DNA from: Candidatus Zipacnadia bacterium | GTDB lineage: Bacteria > Armatimonadota > Zipacnadia > Zipacnadales > UBA5352 | Length of the DNA: 32,768 nt | Direction: 5' to 3' | Assembly: GCA_029821735.1 (NCBI GenBank) | Contig: JALGSU010000043.1 | Location: 1 to 32,768, forward strand | Shown: in pieces, positions 14,805 to 22,804 of the stretch | How the letters are laid out: every line of letters begins with the position of its first letter | Numbering within the stretch: the stretch's first letter is position 1 | Translations under genes and position numbers: made by a program | The notes under the pieces: generated by a model | Told to the model about the DNA's origin: nothing | Database searches by the model: none | Seen by the model: the letters and a program-made list of their open reading frames with translations, nothing else

Positions 14805-15626
14805 TTGGAGCTCGCAACCGTTGTTGGTCTGGTCGTCGCAATCGGCGCATGCATCGCCTCGGTCCTGCTCGAGGGCGGCCATCTGGGTGCGCTGGTCAAC
14901 ATTCCGGCCGCCGTCATCGTCTTCGGCGGCACTCTCGGCGCGACCATCATCTGCTACCGGGTCAGCGACATGGTGGCCCTGCCCATGATCCTCAAGCAGG
15001 CCTTCTTCGCTGCAGAGCAGGATCCGGTGAAGACCGTGCGCAAGCTCGTAGAAATGGCCCGGCTCGCTCGGCGCGAGGGTTTCCTCGGCCTCGAGAAAGA
15101 AGTCGAGGAAATCCGTAAGTCCAACCCATTTATGGCGAAGGCTCTGCAGATGGTCGCTGACGGCACCGCCCCCGAGACAGTCACCGATGTGCTCGAAACC
15201 GAGCTGCATCAGATCGGCCAGCGCCACGCCAGTGGCGCCAGCATCATGACCACCATGGCCGGGCTCGCCCCCACGCTCGGCGTCACCGGCACCGTCATGG
15301 GCCTCGTCCACATGATGGGAAAGCTCGACGATCCCAGCTCCATGGGTCCTGCCATCGCCGGCGCATTTCTCGCCACCCTCTACGGCGTGGCCTCCGCGAA
15401 CCTCATCTTCCTGCCGCTGGGCAATAAGCTCAAGCTCCTCAGCAAGCGCGAGCAGTTCGTCTGCGAGATCGTCATCGAGGGCGTCCACGCCATCCAGAAG
15501 GGCGAGAGCCCGTTGATCGTCGCCGAAAGCCTCAAGGCATTCGTCATGCCCAGGCAGCGCATGCACCTCGAAGAGACTCGCGGCACTTCGGAGGTGAGCG
15601 AAGTTGAGCAGGCAAAAGCGTCGTAG
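14805..15626 (+). CDS. motA: Flagellar motor stator protein MotA
   Basis: MotA surrounds MotB in the ion-driven stator and pushes on FliG. The 273-residue product has four membrane segments: two near residues 5-50, a long charged cytoplasmic loop (about 60-145), and two near 150-205. The conserved prolines are visible as Pro156 in AGLAPTLGVTGTVMGL and Pro204 in IFLPLGNKLK. The start is TTG at 14805 after AAGGAGATA. motB begins inside its 3' end (23-nt overlap). Its working target FliG is not in this window. Confidence 0.95.
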   Translation: MELATVVGLVVAIGACIASVLLEGGHLGALVNIPAAVIVFGGTLGATIICYRVSDMVALPMILKQAFFAAEQDPVKTVRKLVEMARLARREGFLGLEKEVEEIRKSNPFMAKALQMVADGTAPETVTDVLETELHQIGQRHASGASIMTTMAGLAPTLGVTGTVMGLVHMMGKLDDPSSMGPAIAGAFLATLYGVASANLIFLPLGNKLKLLSKREQFVCEIVIEGVHAIQKGESPLIVAESLKAFVMPRQRMHLEETRGTSEVSEVEQAKAS

Positions 15627-16536
15627 GGGCGGCGGCGAGGAGCACCACGACGAGCGGTGGCTCATCACCTACGCGGACATGATCACGCTGCTGATGGCCT
15701 TCTTCATCATGATGTACTCCATGTCCGTCGTCGACCTGAAGAAGTTCGAACAGCTCAGCGGATCCGTCGGACATGCCTTCGGAGGCGGCGGCCTTGGGGC
15801 TGGCAGCGGCGAGGTCGCCGCGGCGGGCCGTGGCCTGCTTGAGGGTCGCCAGGGCCTCGTGGATGAGGCGGGCGGATGGGGCGAAGACAAGGCCAGCAGC
15901 GTCGTCGACCTCATCAGCGACCAGATGGATGCCTCCCTGCCCGCAGGCCTGCGGGGCACGGTCGAACTCACACAAAGCCGCGAGCGGATCACCGTCAGCA
16001 TGCAGGCCAATGCCGTCATCTTCCCCATCGGAGAGGCGACGCTGACCCCACAGGCCTGCCAGATCCTCACGCGCCTCGGCTCGGTACTGGCCGACCTCGA
16101 TTCTCGCATTATTGTCGAGGGACACACCTGTGATCTGCCCATAAACACGCCTCAATTCCCGTCTAACTGGGAGCTCTCGACCGCCCGCGCCAGCGCCGTC
16201 ACGATCTTTCTCGTGCGCCACTGTCGCCTGCAGCCCGAGCGCATCGCGACGGTCGGCTACGCCGCAACGCGCCCCAAGGTCCCCAACACCAGCGCCCGCA
16301 ACCGCGCGCGCAACCGCCGCGTGGACATCATCATACCGACCGGCAATTCGCACGCCGACGGACCTGCCCGCGGAACCGCGCCATCATCGTCCGGCCGCTC
16401 TCGACCGTCCAGCGCCGCACCCGCGCCGATATCCATCATGCCGCCCCTGTCACTCGCCACCCAATACCACACCATGCACAACACCGCCTTGGCCGATGAG
16501 CCCCACACGGGCGGGCGCCTGGAGGAAGACCACTGA
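15604..16536 (+). CDS. motB: Flagellar motor stator protein MotB
   Basis: MotB anchors the stator to peptidoglycan and carries the ion-binding Asp. The 310-residue protein has a basic N terminus and one membrane helix (about 19-39) with Asp25 in WLITYADMITLLMAFF. An OmpA-like wall-binding domain spans about 125-245, with VEGHTCDLPINTPQFPSNWE, LSTARASAV and NRARNRRVDIII. About 65 low-complexity residues follow that have no obvious family match. The start is TTG at 15604 after TCGGAGGTGAG, overlapping motA by 23 nt. The stop overlaps the fliL ATG (ATGA). The ion type cannot be told from the sequence alone. Confidence 0.94.
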   Translation: MSRQKRRRGGGEEHHDERWLITYADMITLLMAFFIMMYSMSVVDLKKFEQLSGSVGHAFGGGGLGAGSGEVAAAGRGLLEGRQGLVDEAGGWGEDKASSVVDLISDQMDASLPAGLRGTVELTQSRERITVSMQANAVIFPIGEATLTPQACQILTRLGSVLADLDSRIIVEGHTCDLPINTPQFPSNWELSTARASAVTIFLVRHCRLQPERIATVGYAATRPKVPNTSARNRARNRRVDIIIPTGNSHADGPARGTAPSSSGRSRPSSAAPAPISIMPPLSLATQYHTMHNTALADEPHTGGRLEEDH

Positions 16537-17078
16537 TGAAACCGATCGCAATTCTCTCGCGCCCCACCGGGCGCCTGGGCAAGCTCTCCGTCGTCGTGAT
16601 CATCGCCATCGCCGTCGTCGCGGCCGGAGGCACATTCGCCTTCGTCAAGATGCGCTCCAAAAGCGAGGCCGCCGAGACGGACGCCACCGGTGAAGTCACG
16701 GAGGAAGCCGCCGCTGAGGAGAACCTCGGCCCCGAGGAGACCGTTGACCTCGGCGAGTTCCTCGTCAACATCGCCGACGACGGCGGGGCCATGCGCTACC
16801 TCAAGACCCAGATCAGCCTCGTCGTGCAGGCGCGCGAGCACGAGGAGGCAGGCGGCGGCCATGGCGGCGGGGGCAAAGACGGACCCCAGCTGCCACCAGC
16901 GGAGCACCGCATCGCCCGCGATGCCGTCGTGTCGGCGCTTTGCAGCCAGAAGTTTGAGACCTTACGCGAAGACGAGGGCTGGAGCGACCTGCGGGATCTC
17001 CTGCGCAGCGCGCTGACGGAGCGCCTCGAGTCATTTCAGGTGACCGAGGTCCTCATCACCGATCTCGTCATGCAGTAG
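16536..17078 (+). CDS. fliL: Flagellar basal-body-associated protein FliL
   Basis: FliL is a single-pass membrane protein beside the stator that supports torque. The 180-residue product has one helix (about residues 17-38), an acidic linker and the conserved periplasmic domain. That domain contains VDLGEFLVNIADDGGAMRYL, KTQISLVVQ and RDLLRSALTERL, and ends VTEVLITDLVMQ, the typical FliL close. A His/Gly-rich insert (HEEAGGGHGGGGKDG, about 101-116) interrupts the domain at a usual loop. The start overlaps the motB stop. Confidence 0.9.
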   Translation: MKPIAILSRPTGRLGKLSVVVIIAIAVVAAGGTFAFVKMRSKSEAAETDATGEVTEEAAAEENLGPEETVDLGEFLVNIADDGGAMRYLKTQISLVVQAREHEEAGGGHGGGGKDGPQLPPAEHRIARDAVVSALCSQKFETLREDEGWSDLRDLLRSALTERLESFQVTEVLITDLVMQ

Positions 17079-17123
17079 CCGCCGCCCTTCGCCGCATCCA
17101 GACAACCAAGGAGGTCGTCGCTC

Positions 17124-17474
17124 GTGGCCGAAACCATCACGCCCAAACACACTGACGCGCCCGCCGACACACCGGCCCCACCAAGGGCAGCTCCGGCTCC
17201 CGACGGGCAGACCGGCAATCTTCACCGCATGATGGACGTCCCGCTTGACATGACCGTCGAACTGGGCCGCGCGCAGATGCCTCTGTCAGAGGTCTTGCGC
17301 CTGCAATCGGGATCGGTGGTCAACATCAACCGCCTCCCCGGCGAACCCATCGACCTCTTCATCAACGGGCGCATCTTCGCCCGCGGCGAGGTCGTCGTCA
17401 TCAACGAAACCTTCGGCTTCCGCGTCACCGAGCTCACTGACGCCGCGTCCGGCGCCGAAGTCGTGGGGGAGTGA
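17124..17474 (+). CDS. fliN: Flagellar motor switch protein FliN
   Basis: FliN forms the base of the C-ring. The 116-residue product has a Pro/Ala-rich N-terminal tail and the SpoA domain (about 38-108). The domain has MDVPLDMTVELGRAQMPLSE, VLRLQSGSVVNINRLPGEPI and ARGEVVVINETFGFRVTEL, all FliN hallmarks. The start is GTG at 17124 after AAGGAGGTCGTC. It lies between fliL and fliO, while fliM is 16 kb away. The simple domain layout is FliN rather than the longer, CheC-containing FliY. Confidence 0.94.
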   Translation: MAETITPKHTDAPADTPAPPRAAPAPDGQTGNLHRMMDVPLDMTVELGRAQMPLSEVLRLQSGSVVNINRLPGEPIDLFINGRIFARGEVVVINETFGFRVTELTDAASGAEVVGE

Positions 17475-17480
17475 CCAGCC

Positions 17481-18077
17481 ATGACCACCCGACTGATCGC
17501 ACTCGCCATCGTCCTCGCGCTGCTCACCCCGGCCGCCATCGCCTGGGGCCAGACGGACGCGCCCGCTGACCCGCCGAGCGATTGGCAGCTCGCGCCCGCC
17601 GGGCAGACCACCGCGGCTCCGGACCCGGGCACCCTCTCGATCCTCGACCTGCTCGGCAAACTGACCATCGCGATCCTCGCCGCCTGGGGTCTCGCCCATG
17701 GCGTCCGCTGGTTGCAGCAGCACAAGGGCCTCCGCCCGACAATCGGCTCGCCCGCCGCCGGACGAGCCATGGTGCTCGAAGAATCACTCGCCCTCGGCGC
17801 CGATGGCCGTCTGCATCTCGTCACCGTCGACGGTCAGCGCATACTCCTCGCTGCCCGCGAGGGCTCCGTCCAGCGCATCGAGCTGCGCCGCGATGACGCG
17901 CCGCCCGGGACCGCCGTCTATCGCGCGATGACCAAACACCGCGAGCAGCCCGTCGACGAACTCAACATCGGCCACAAGCCCATCTCCACTCACGCGATCC
18001 GTTCTGACGTCGTCACCGATACCGAGACCTGGTCCGAGCGCCGCGACCAGCTCTTGCGCCAGTTGCAGGAAGCCTGA
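17481..18077 (+). CDS. fliO: Flagellar biosynthesis protein FliO
   Basis: FliO helps assemble the FliP pore. The 198-residue product has an N-terminal signal-like helix (about residues 3-24, ending AWGQ) and a second helix around 53-70. The cytoplasmic FliO domain includes MVLEESLALGADGRLHLVTV and GQRILLAAREGSVQRIEL. A hydrophilic tail of about 60 residues follows. Families of FliO are poorly conserved, so the fliN-fliO-fliP-fliQ order carries much of the weight. The stop overlaps the fliP start by one base (TGATG). Confidence 0.85.
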   Translation: MTTRLIALAIVLALLTPAAIAWGQTDAPADPPSDWQLAPAGQTTAAPDPGTLSILDLLGKLTIAILAAWGLAHGVRWLQQHKGLRPTIGSPAAGRAMVLEESLALGADGRLHLVTVDGQRILLAAREGSVQRIELRRDDAPPGTAVYRAMTKHREQPVDELNIGHKPISTHAIRSDVVTDTETWSERRDQLLRQLQEA

Positions 18078-18862
18078 TGACCATCACTCCCACTCGCCCC
18101 GCAACCGGTCGTCTGCTCCGTCGCCTGCTGACTGTCGGCATGGTGATCGGCGCGCTGGCTGCGACGGCGCCCTGCCTGGCCCAGACGCCCATCGTCCCAG
18201 CCCTGCCTGCCGACTGGAGTTCCGGTCAGCCCGAGCAGGTCGTGCTCAGCCTGCGCATACTCCTCAGCCTCGCGGTCCTCTCGCTGGCCCCCGGGCTGCT
18301 GATGATGCTCACCTCATTCACTCGCATCATCATCGTGCTCAGCTTCCTGCGCAGCGCCCTTGGCACGCAGCAGGCCCCACCCAACGCCGTGCTCGTCGCC
18401 TTCGCACTCTTCCTCACCTTCTTCGTCATGCACCCCGTCTTCGATGAAATGAACCAGGCCGGTATCCAGCCGTACCTCGCCGGCGACATGAATTACCAGG
18501 ACGCGCTCGACGCGTCCTCTCGGCCCCTGCACACTTTCATGCTCGGCCAGACGCGCGAGAGGGACATCGCCCTCTTCACGGAACTGGCCGCGCTGGATCG
18601 CCCCACCTCGCCTGACGACGTGCCCTTTTACGTGCTCGTTCCCGGCTTCATCATCAGCGAACTCAAGTCTGCGTTCCAGCTCGGCTTCGTACTATTCGTG
18701 CCCTTCCTGGTGATCGATCTTGTGGTCGCGAGCACTCTGATGTCGATGGGCATGCTCATGGTCCCGCCGGTGATGATCTCCTTGCCGGTAAAGATTCTAC
18801 TCTTCGTGATGGTTGATGGCTGGCATCTGATCACTCGCTCCGTCGTGCTCAGCTTCACCTGA
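18077..18862 (+). CDS. fliP: Flagellar export gate protein FliP
   Basis: FliP forms the pentameric core of the export channel. The 261-residue product has a cleavable-type signal peptide (to about residue 35, ALAATAPCLAQ). The FliP family regions follow: LLMMLTSFTRIIIVLSFLRS, LGTQQAPPNAVLVAFALFLT, and the C-terminal FIISELKSAFQLGFVLFVPF, LVIDLVVASTLMSMGM and MVPPVMISLPVKILLFVM. Length and layout are normal. Confidence 0.96.
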   Translation: MTITPTRPATGRLLRRLLTVGMVIGALAATAPCLAQTPIVPALPADWSSGQPEQVVLSLRILLSLAVLSLAPGLLMMLTSFTRIIIVLSFLRSALGTQQAPPNAVLVAFALFLTFFVMHPVFDEMNQAGIQPYLAGDMNYQDALDASSRPLHTFMLGQTRERDIALFTELAALDRPTSPDDVPFYVLVPGFIISELKSAFQLGFVLFVPFLVIDLVVASTLMSMGMLMVPPVMISLPVKILLFVMVDGWHLITRSVVLSFT

Positions 18863-18885
18863 TCAATATTCACCGGAGGCCCGCC

Positions 18886-19155
18886 GTGTCAACCGACCTG
18901 TTCGTCGCGCTCGCCAGCCAGATGTTCATGGCCACTCTCAAACTCGGTGGCCCAATTCTTGCAGTAGCCCTCGTGGTCGGCGTGGGCGTGAGCATCGTGC
19001 AGGCCGTCACTCAGATCCAGGAGATGACGCTCACCTTCGTCCCCAAGGTCGTCTGCGTGGCGCTGACCATTCTCGTCGCCGGCTCATGGATGCTTCGCTC
19101 TCTGGTGAGCTTTGCCACGCAGCTGTTCGAGAGGCTTCCCGAGTTCGTCCAGTAG
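18886..19155 (+). CDS. fliQ: Flagellar export gate protein FliQ
   Basis: FliQ wraps the FliP/FliR core. The 89-residue product has two membrane helices, near residues 14-37 and 50-75. It has the family motif VGVGVSIVQAVTQIQEMTLT and then FVPKVVCVALTILVAGSWML. The start is GTG at 18886 after CCGGAGGC. A sigma-54-like site lies within the gene (18948-18963). Confidence 0.95.
   Translation: MSTDLFVALASQMFMATLKLGGPILAVALVVGVGVSIVQAVTQIQEMTLTFVPKVVCVALTILVAGSWMLRSLVSFATQLFERLPEFVQ
18948..18963 (+). promoter_or_regulatory. Sigma-54-like site inside fliQ
   Basis: TGGCCCAATTCTTGCA keeps GG and GC at the 12-nt offset, with two mismatches to TGGCACGN4TTGCA. It lies 224 nt before the orphan sigma-like gene at 19187. 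It is intragenic and could be chance. Confidence 0.3.
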
Positions 19156-19186
19156 GCCATCTGAAACTGATGCGAGGGATCAACGC

Positions 19187-19939
19187 ATGACGTCACCAGC
19201 AGCACTCGGCTACCAGCAGATGGCTCAGGTGCACGCCGCCCCATGGTCGTGGTCCGAATGGGACTCTGATGAGCGTGGCCGCGAACGCATCAAGGGCCTC
19301 GCCGAACTCGCCCGCACTGCTGTCGGCAGACTCGGTACCAGGCTCGACCCCCATCTCGACGAGGGCCTCGTCGTGGGCCGCAGCATGATGATGCTCATGC
19401 AGATATGCACCGAGATGACCGCTGCGCGCGCGCACGCAACTGAGCAGGCGGCCCGCGCCACCGTCGAGGGCCTGCGCGCCTGGGTCAAGTCCGGCCCGTG
19501 GTTCGAAGGCGCCTGGCGCGACCGCGTAGGTCCCCTCTGCTCTGCCGCCGGCCATTGCGGCGTGGAGGTCGATGAGCTGATCGCCGACCGACTCAGTTGC
19601 GATCCCGCGCAGGTTGCTGATCGCTTCCTCGAGGCCGGTCTGGTCTTCGGCGTCAGTCCCGAGCGCATCCTGCCGCTCGCGCGCGTGAATGACTCCGCCC
19701 GTGAGCAGGTCTCCGCAATCGTCGGCGCCCTCCCTGAGTGCCAGCGCACTATACTCACCTTCTACTTCCGCGAGCGCCTGAGCTTCCCGGAAATCGCCGA
19801 GCTGCTCTCGCTCTCCCCCGAGCAATTGCAGGTCACTTACGGACGAGCCGCGATCCTCATCCGCTCCCGGCTCCTCGCCGCCCAGGCGGGCGACCTCTAC
19901 GGTGACATCCTCGGCGGCGGCCTGCGGACAGGAGCCTAG
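19187..19939 (+). CDS. Sigma-factor-like protein with regions 3 and 4 but no region 2, function unknown
   Basis: The C-terminal part (about residues 180-230) aligns by eye with sigma region 4 of the FliA encoded here. LPECQRTILTFYFRERLSFP matches LSEREQLVISLYYHEELTMQ, followed by EIAELLSLSPEQLQVTYGRA. Residues 120-165 (DELIADRLSCDPAQVADRF) look like region 3. The first 110 residues do not resemble region 2, which melts DNA and reads the -10 box, so it should not work as a normal sigma. It could be a DNA-binding regulator, a holder of RNA polymerase or a competitor of FliA. The ATG at 19187 follows GCGAGGGAT, giving 250 residues, and flhA starts 3 nt after the stop. I know of no named family with this role. 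Confidence 0.7.
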   Translation: MTSPAALGYQQMAQVHAAPWSWSEWDSDERGRERIKGLAELARTAVGRLGTRLDPHLDEGLVVGRSMMMLMQICTEMTAARAHATEQAARATVEGLRAWVKSGPWFEGAWRDRVGPLCSAAGHCGVEVDELIADRLSCDPAQVADRFLEAGLVFGVSPERILPLARVNDSAREQVSAIVGALPECQRTILTFYFRERLSFPEIAELLSLSPEQLQVTYGRAAILIRSRLLAAQAGDLYGDILGGGLRTGA

Positions 19940-19942
19940 CCC

Positions 19943-21994
19943 GTGCCCGAGAGCATCCTCCAGCGCGCACTCAAGCAAAGCGACGCCATGATGGCCATCG
20001 GCATCATCGGCCTTGTCGCGATGCTCATCATTCCGCTGCCCTCCGCGCTGCTGGACCTGCTCCTCACCGCAAACTTCGGCGTCGCCCTGTGCATTCTGCT
20101 CGTCGGCATGTACATCAAAGAACCGCTCGACTTCGCGGTCTTCCCCTCCTTCCTGCTCATGGCGACTCTCTTCCGCCTCGCCCTGAACATCTCGTCCACT
20201 CGGCTGATCCTCCTGCACGCACACGCCGGCAAGGTCATCGAGGCCTTCGGCAATTTCGTCGTCGGTGGCGACCTCGTCGTCGGCCTCATCCTGTTCTTCA
20301 TACTCGTCATCATCCAGTTCGTCGTCATCACCAGCGGCTCGCAGCGCGTCGCCGAAGTCGCCGCACGCTTCACTCTCGACGAGATGCCCGGCAAGCAGAT
20401 GAGCATCGACGCCGACCTCAGCGCCGGTCTCGTCACCGAGGATGAGGCCAAGCAGCGCCGCCGCACCGTCGAGCGCGAGGCCGACTTCTTCGGCTCAATG
20501 GATGGTGCCACCAAGTTCGTCCGTGGCGACGCCATCGCTGCCATCATCATCGTCCTCATCAACATCATCGCCGGCCTCATCATCGGCGTCACTCGCCTCG
20601 GTCTCGCGCCCGGTGAGGCCCTCCATCGCTTCGCCCTGCTCACTGTCGGCGACGGTCTCGTCAGCCAGATCCCCGCGCTCCTGATCTCCACCGCCACCGG
20701 TCTGGTCGTCACTCGCTCCGCCTCCGACCAGGACCTCGGCAAGGACGTCATCGGCCAGGTCCTCGCCCAGCCACGCGCCGTCGGCGTCGTCGCGGTCATG
20801 CTCATTCTCTTCGGACTCGTGCCCGGTCTGCCCACGCTGAGTTTCTTCTTCGTCGGTGCCGTGGCCGGCCTGCTGTCATACTACGTCAGCCGCCAGTCCA
20901 AGGCCGAAGAGGCTGAGGAAGCCCAGGCGCAAGCAACCGAGAAAGCCGAGCAGCCCCTCACCGTCGCCCCGCCCGAACGCCTCGGTATCGACATTGGCTA
21001 TGGACTCATTCCCCTCGTCGAGGAGGGTGAAGAGGGCGGCCTGCTCCGTCGCATCGCTGCCATTCGCGAGCGCGCGGCCTCTGAGCTTGGCCTCATTGTC
21101 CCGCCCGTGCGCATACAAGACGACATGGCTCTCGAACCCACTGCCTACCGCATCCGCCTGCGCGGCGCGGTCATCGCCGAGGACCAGGTCCGCCCCAGCC
21201 GTCTCATGGCCATAGCCGCTCAGGACGGACTCGACCCCCTCATCGGCGACCCGGTCACCGAGCCCGCTTTCGGCCTAACCGCCTGGTGGATCGAGCCCGC
21301 CCAGCGTGCCCTTGCCGAGGCCCGTGGCTACACTGTCGTCGAGCCCGACGTCGTCGTCGCCACCCATCTGAGCGAACTCATCAAGGTGCACGCACCCGAA
21401 CTCCTCGGCCGTCAGGGCGTGCAGAATATGCTCGACGATCTGCGAGCCACCAACCCCGCAGCCGTCACCGAACTCGTCCCTGACCTCGCATCGGTCGGCC
21501 AGATACACCAGGTGTTGCGCGCACTGCTCGCCGAGGGCGTACCCATACTCGACTTCGCCACCATCATCGAGGCCCTGGCCGACGGCCTCCGCGTCACTGA
21601 CAGCCTCGCCGATGCCGCCGAGCAGGTCCGCGCAGCTCTCGGCCGCAACATCTGCGAGCGCCACCGCGGCGACGATGGCGCCATGCACGTCTACGTCCTC
21701 GACCCCGCCCTCGAGGGTCAGATCGCCGAGTCAATGGTCGACACCCCCAGCGGGCAGATGCCCCTGCTCGAGCCCGATCTGCTCACCGCCCTGCTCGAAG
21801 CCCTCAGCTCCGCCGTCGAGGACCTCACCGCCCGCGGCCACTCGCCGGTGCTCCTCGCCGCACCCCAGTTGCGCCGCCACCTGCGCGGTCTCTTCGCGCG
21901 CAGCTTCCCTGATCTCGCCGTCATCTCGCACGACGAACTTGTCCCTGAGGTGCGCGTGCGTTCGCTCGGCGCGGTGGCGGTGGAGGCGGCATGA
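19943..21994 (+). CDS. flhA: Flagellar export gate protein FlhA
   Basis: FlhA is the nonameric export-gate protein that docks substrates and chaperones. The 683-residue product has about eight N-terminal membrane helices with the FHIPEP signature FRLALNISSTRLILL. A conserved cytoplasmic loop includes RFTLDEMPGKQMSIDADLSA and EREADFFGSMDGATKFVRGD. The large cytoplasmic C domain starts near residue 350, with LGIDIGYGLIPLVEEGEEGG. The start is GTG at 19943, 3 nt after the previous stop, with GGAG upstream. Confidence 0.97.
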   Translation: MPESILQRALKQSDAMMAIGIIGLVAMLIIPLPSALLDLLLTANFGVALCILLVGMYIKEPLDFAVFPSFLLMATLFRLALNISSTRLILLHAHAGKVIEAFGNFVVGGDLVVGLILFFILVIIQFVVITSGSQRVAEVAARFTLDEMPGKQMSIDADLSAGLVTEDEAKQRRRTVEREADFFGSMDGATKFVRGDAIAAIIIVLINIIAGLIIGVTRLGLAPGEALHRFALLTVGDGLVSQIPALLISTATGLVVTRSASDQDLGKDVIGQVLAQPRAVGVVAVMLILFGLVPGLPTLSFFFVGAVAGLLSYYVSRQSKAEEAEEAQAQATEKAEQPLTVAPPERLGIDIGYGLIPLVEEGEEGGLLRRIAAIRERAASELGLIVPPVRIQDDMALEPTAYRIRLRGAVIAEDQVRPSRLMAIAAQDGLDPLIGDPVTEPAFGLTAWWIEPAQRALAEARGYTVVEPDVVVATHLSELIKVHAPELLGRQGVQNMLDDLRATNPAAVTELVPDLASVGQIHQVLRALLAEGVPILDFATIIEALADGLRVTDSLADAAEQVRAALGRNICERHRGDDGAMHVYVLDPALEGQIAESMVDTPSGQMPLLEPDLLTALLEALSSAVEDLTARGHSPVLLAAPQLRRHLRGLFARSFPDLAVISHDELVPEVRVRSLGAVAVEAA

Positions 21995-22016
21995 CCCGCT
22001 GCGGGAGCGCCCGGCG

Positions 22017-22796
22017 ATGACTGGCCTCATGGCCCTCCTCGTGACCAAGCTCATCGCATACTTGCCTGCGGGCCTGCGCGTCGCCGGCGTCGTGTTCTTC
22101 GCCCCCGGCCTCGGCGCGGAGCGCACCCCTCCCATGGTCCGCGTCGCCCTCGCGCTGGGCCTCGCCGCCATCATCGTTCCCGTCTGCGTCACCGCGCCTC
22201 CCACCCCGCTCGGCCCGGGGCCCTTCCTCGGACTGTGCGTCTGCGAACTCGCCTTCGGCATCGCGCTCGGTTTTTGCCTCACAGCTCTCCTCGAAGCCTT
22301 CAGATTCGGCGGCGGAATGATCGACCTGCAGATCGGCCTGCGCGCGGGCCAGCTCTATGACCCCACCACCGGCACCCAGTCAGGCATTCTCAGCACGGCC
22401 TACTACATGATCGCCCTCATACTCTTCATGCAGCTCGACGGACACCACTGGCTCCTCCGCGGACTTGCCGCCAGCTTCCACATGACCCCCGTCGGCGCGC
22501 TCGCCATCAGCCCCGAACTCCCGCGCCTCATCTCCGACCTTGGCTGCTCCATGCTGGCCATTGGCATGAGAATTGCAGGTCCCATCATGGCCGCACTGCT
22601 CTTGTCTGATTTGGCGTTCGGTCTGGTGGCACGTGCGGTCCCGCAAATCAATGTGTTCATCGTCGGCATCCCGGCAAAGATCGCGCTCGGCCTGGCAATC
22701 GCAGCCGCCGGCATGCCCCTGCTCTACACCAACCTTGAGGGCGTCGTCCACTCCATGGCGCGCTTCATGGACCAGATGATCCGGGCCTTCGGATGA
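22017..22796 (+). CDS. fliR: Flagellar export gate protein FliR
   Basis: FliR is the single-copy subunit completing the FliPQR export core. The ATG at 22017 after GCGGGAG gives 259 residues; the open frame extends upstream into flhA only as a shadow. It is almost all membrane helix. It contains PAGLRVAGVVFFAPGLGAER, FRFGGGMIDLQIGLRAGQLY with DPTTGTQSGI, the aromatic patch YYMIALILFMQLDGHHWLLR, and PQINVFIVGIPAKIALGL, all FliR hallmarks. flhB starts 8 nt downstream. Confidence 0.94.
   Translation: MTGLMALLVTKLIAYLPAGLRVAGVVFFAPGLGAERTPPMVRVALALGLAAIIVPVCVTAPPTPLGPGPFLGLCVCELAFGIALGFCLTALLEAFRFGGGMIDLQIGLRAGQLYDPTTGTQSGILSTAYYMIALILFMQLDGHHWLLRGLAASFHMTPVGALAISPELPRLISDLGCSMLAIGMRIAGPIMAALLLSDLAFGLVARAVPQINVFIVGIPAKIALGLAIAAAGMPLLYTNLEGVVHSMARFMDQMIRAFG
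22562..22577 (+). promoter_or_regulatory. Sigma-54-like site inside fliR
   Basis: TGGCATGAGAATTGCA differs from the TGGCACGN4TTGCA consensus at one specified base and has the right GG/GC spacing. It is 228 nt before flhB, within the fliR coding sequence. The quality is high, but its intragenic place makes function uncertain. Confidence 0.35.
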
Positions 22797-22804
22797 GATG
22801 AGCG

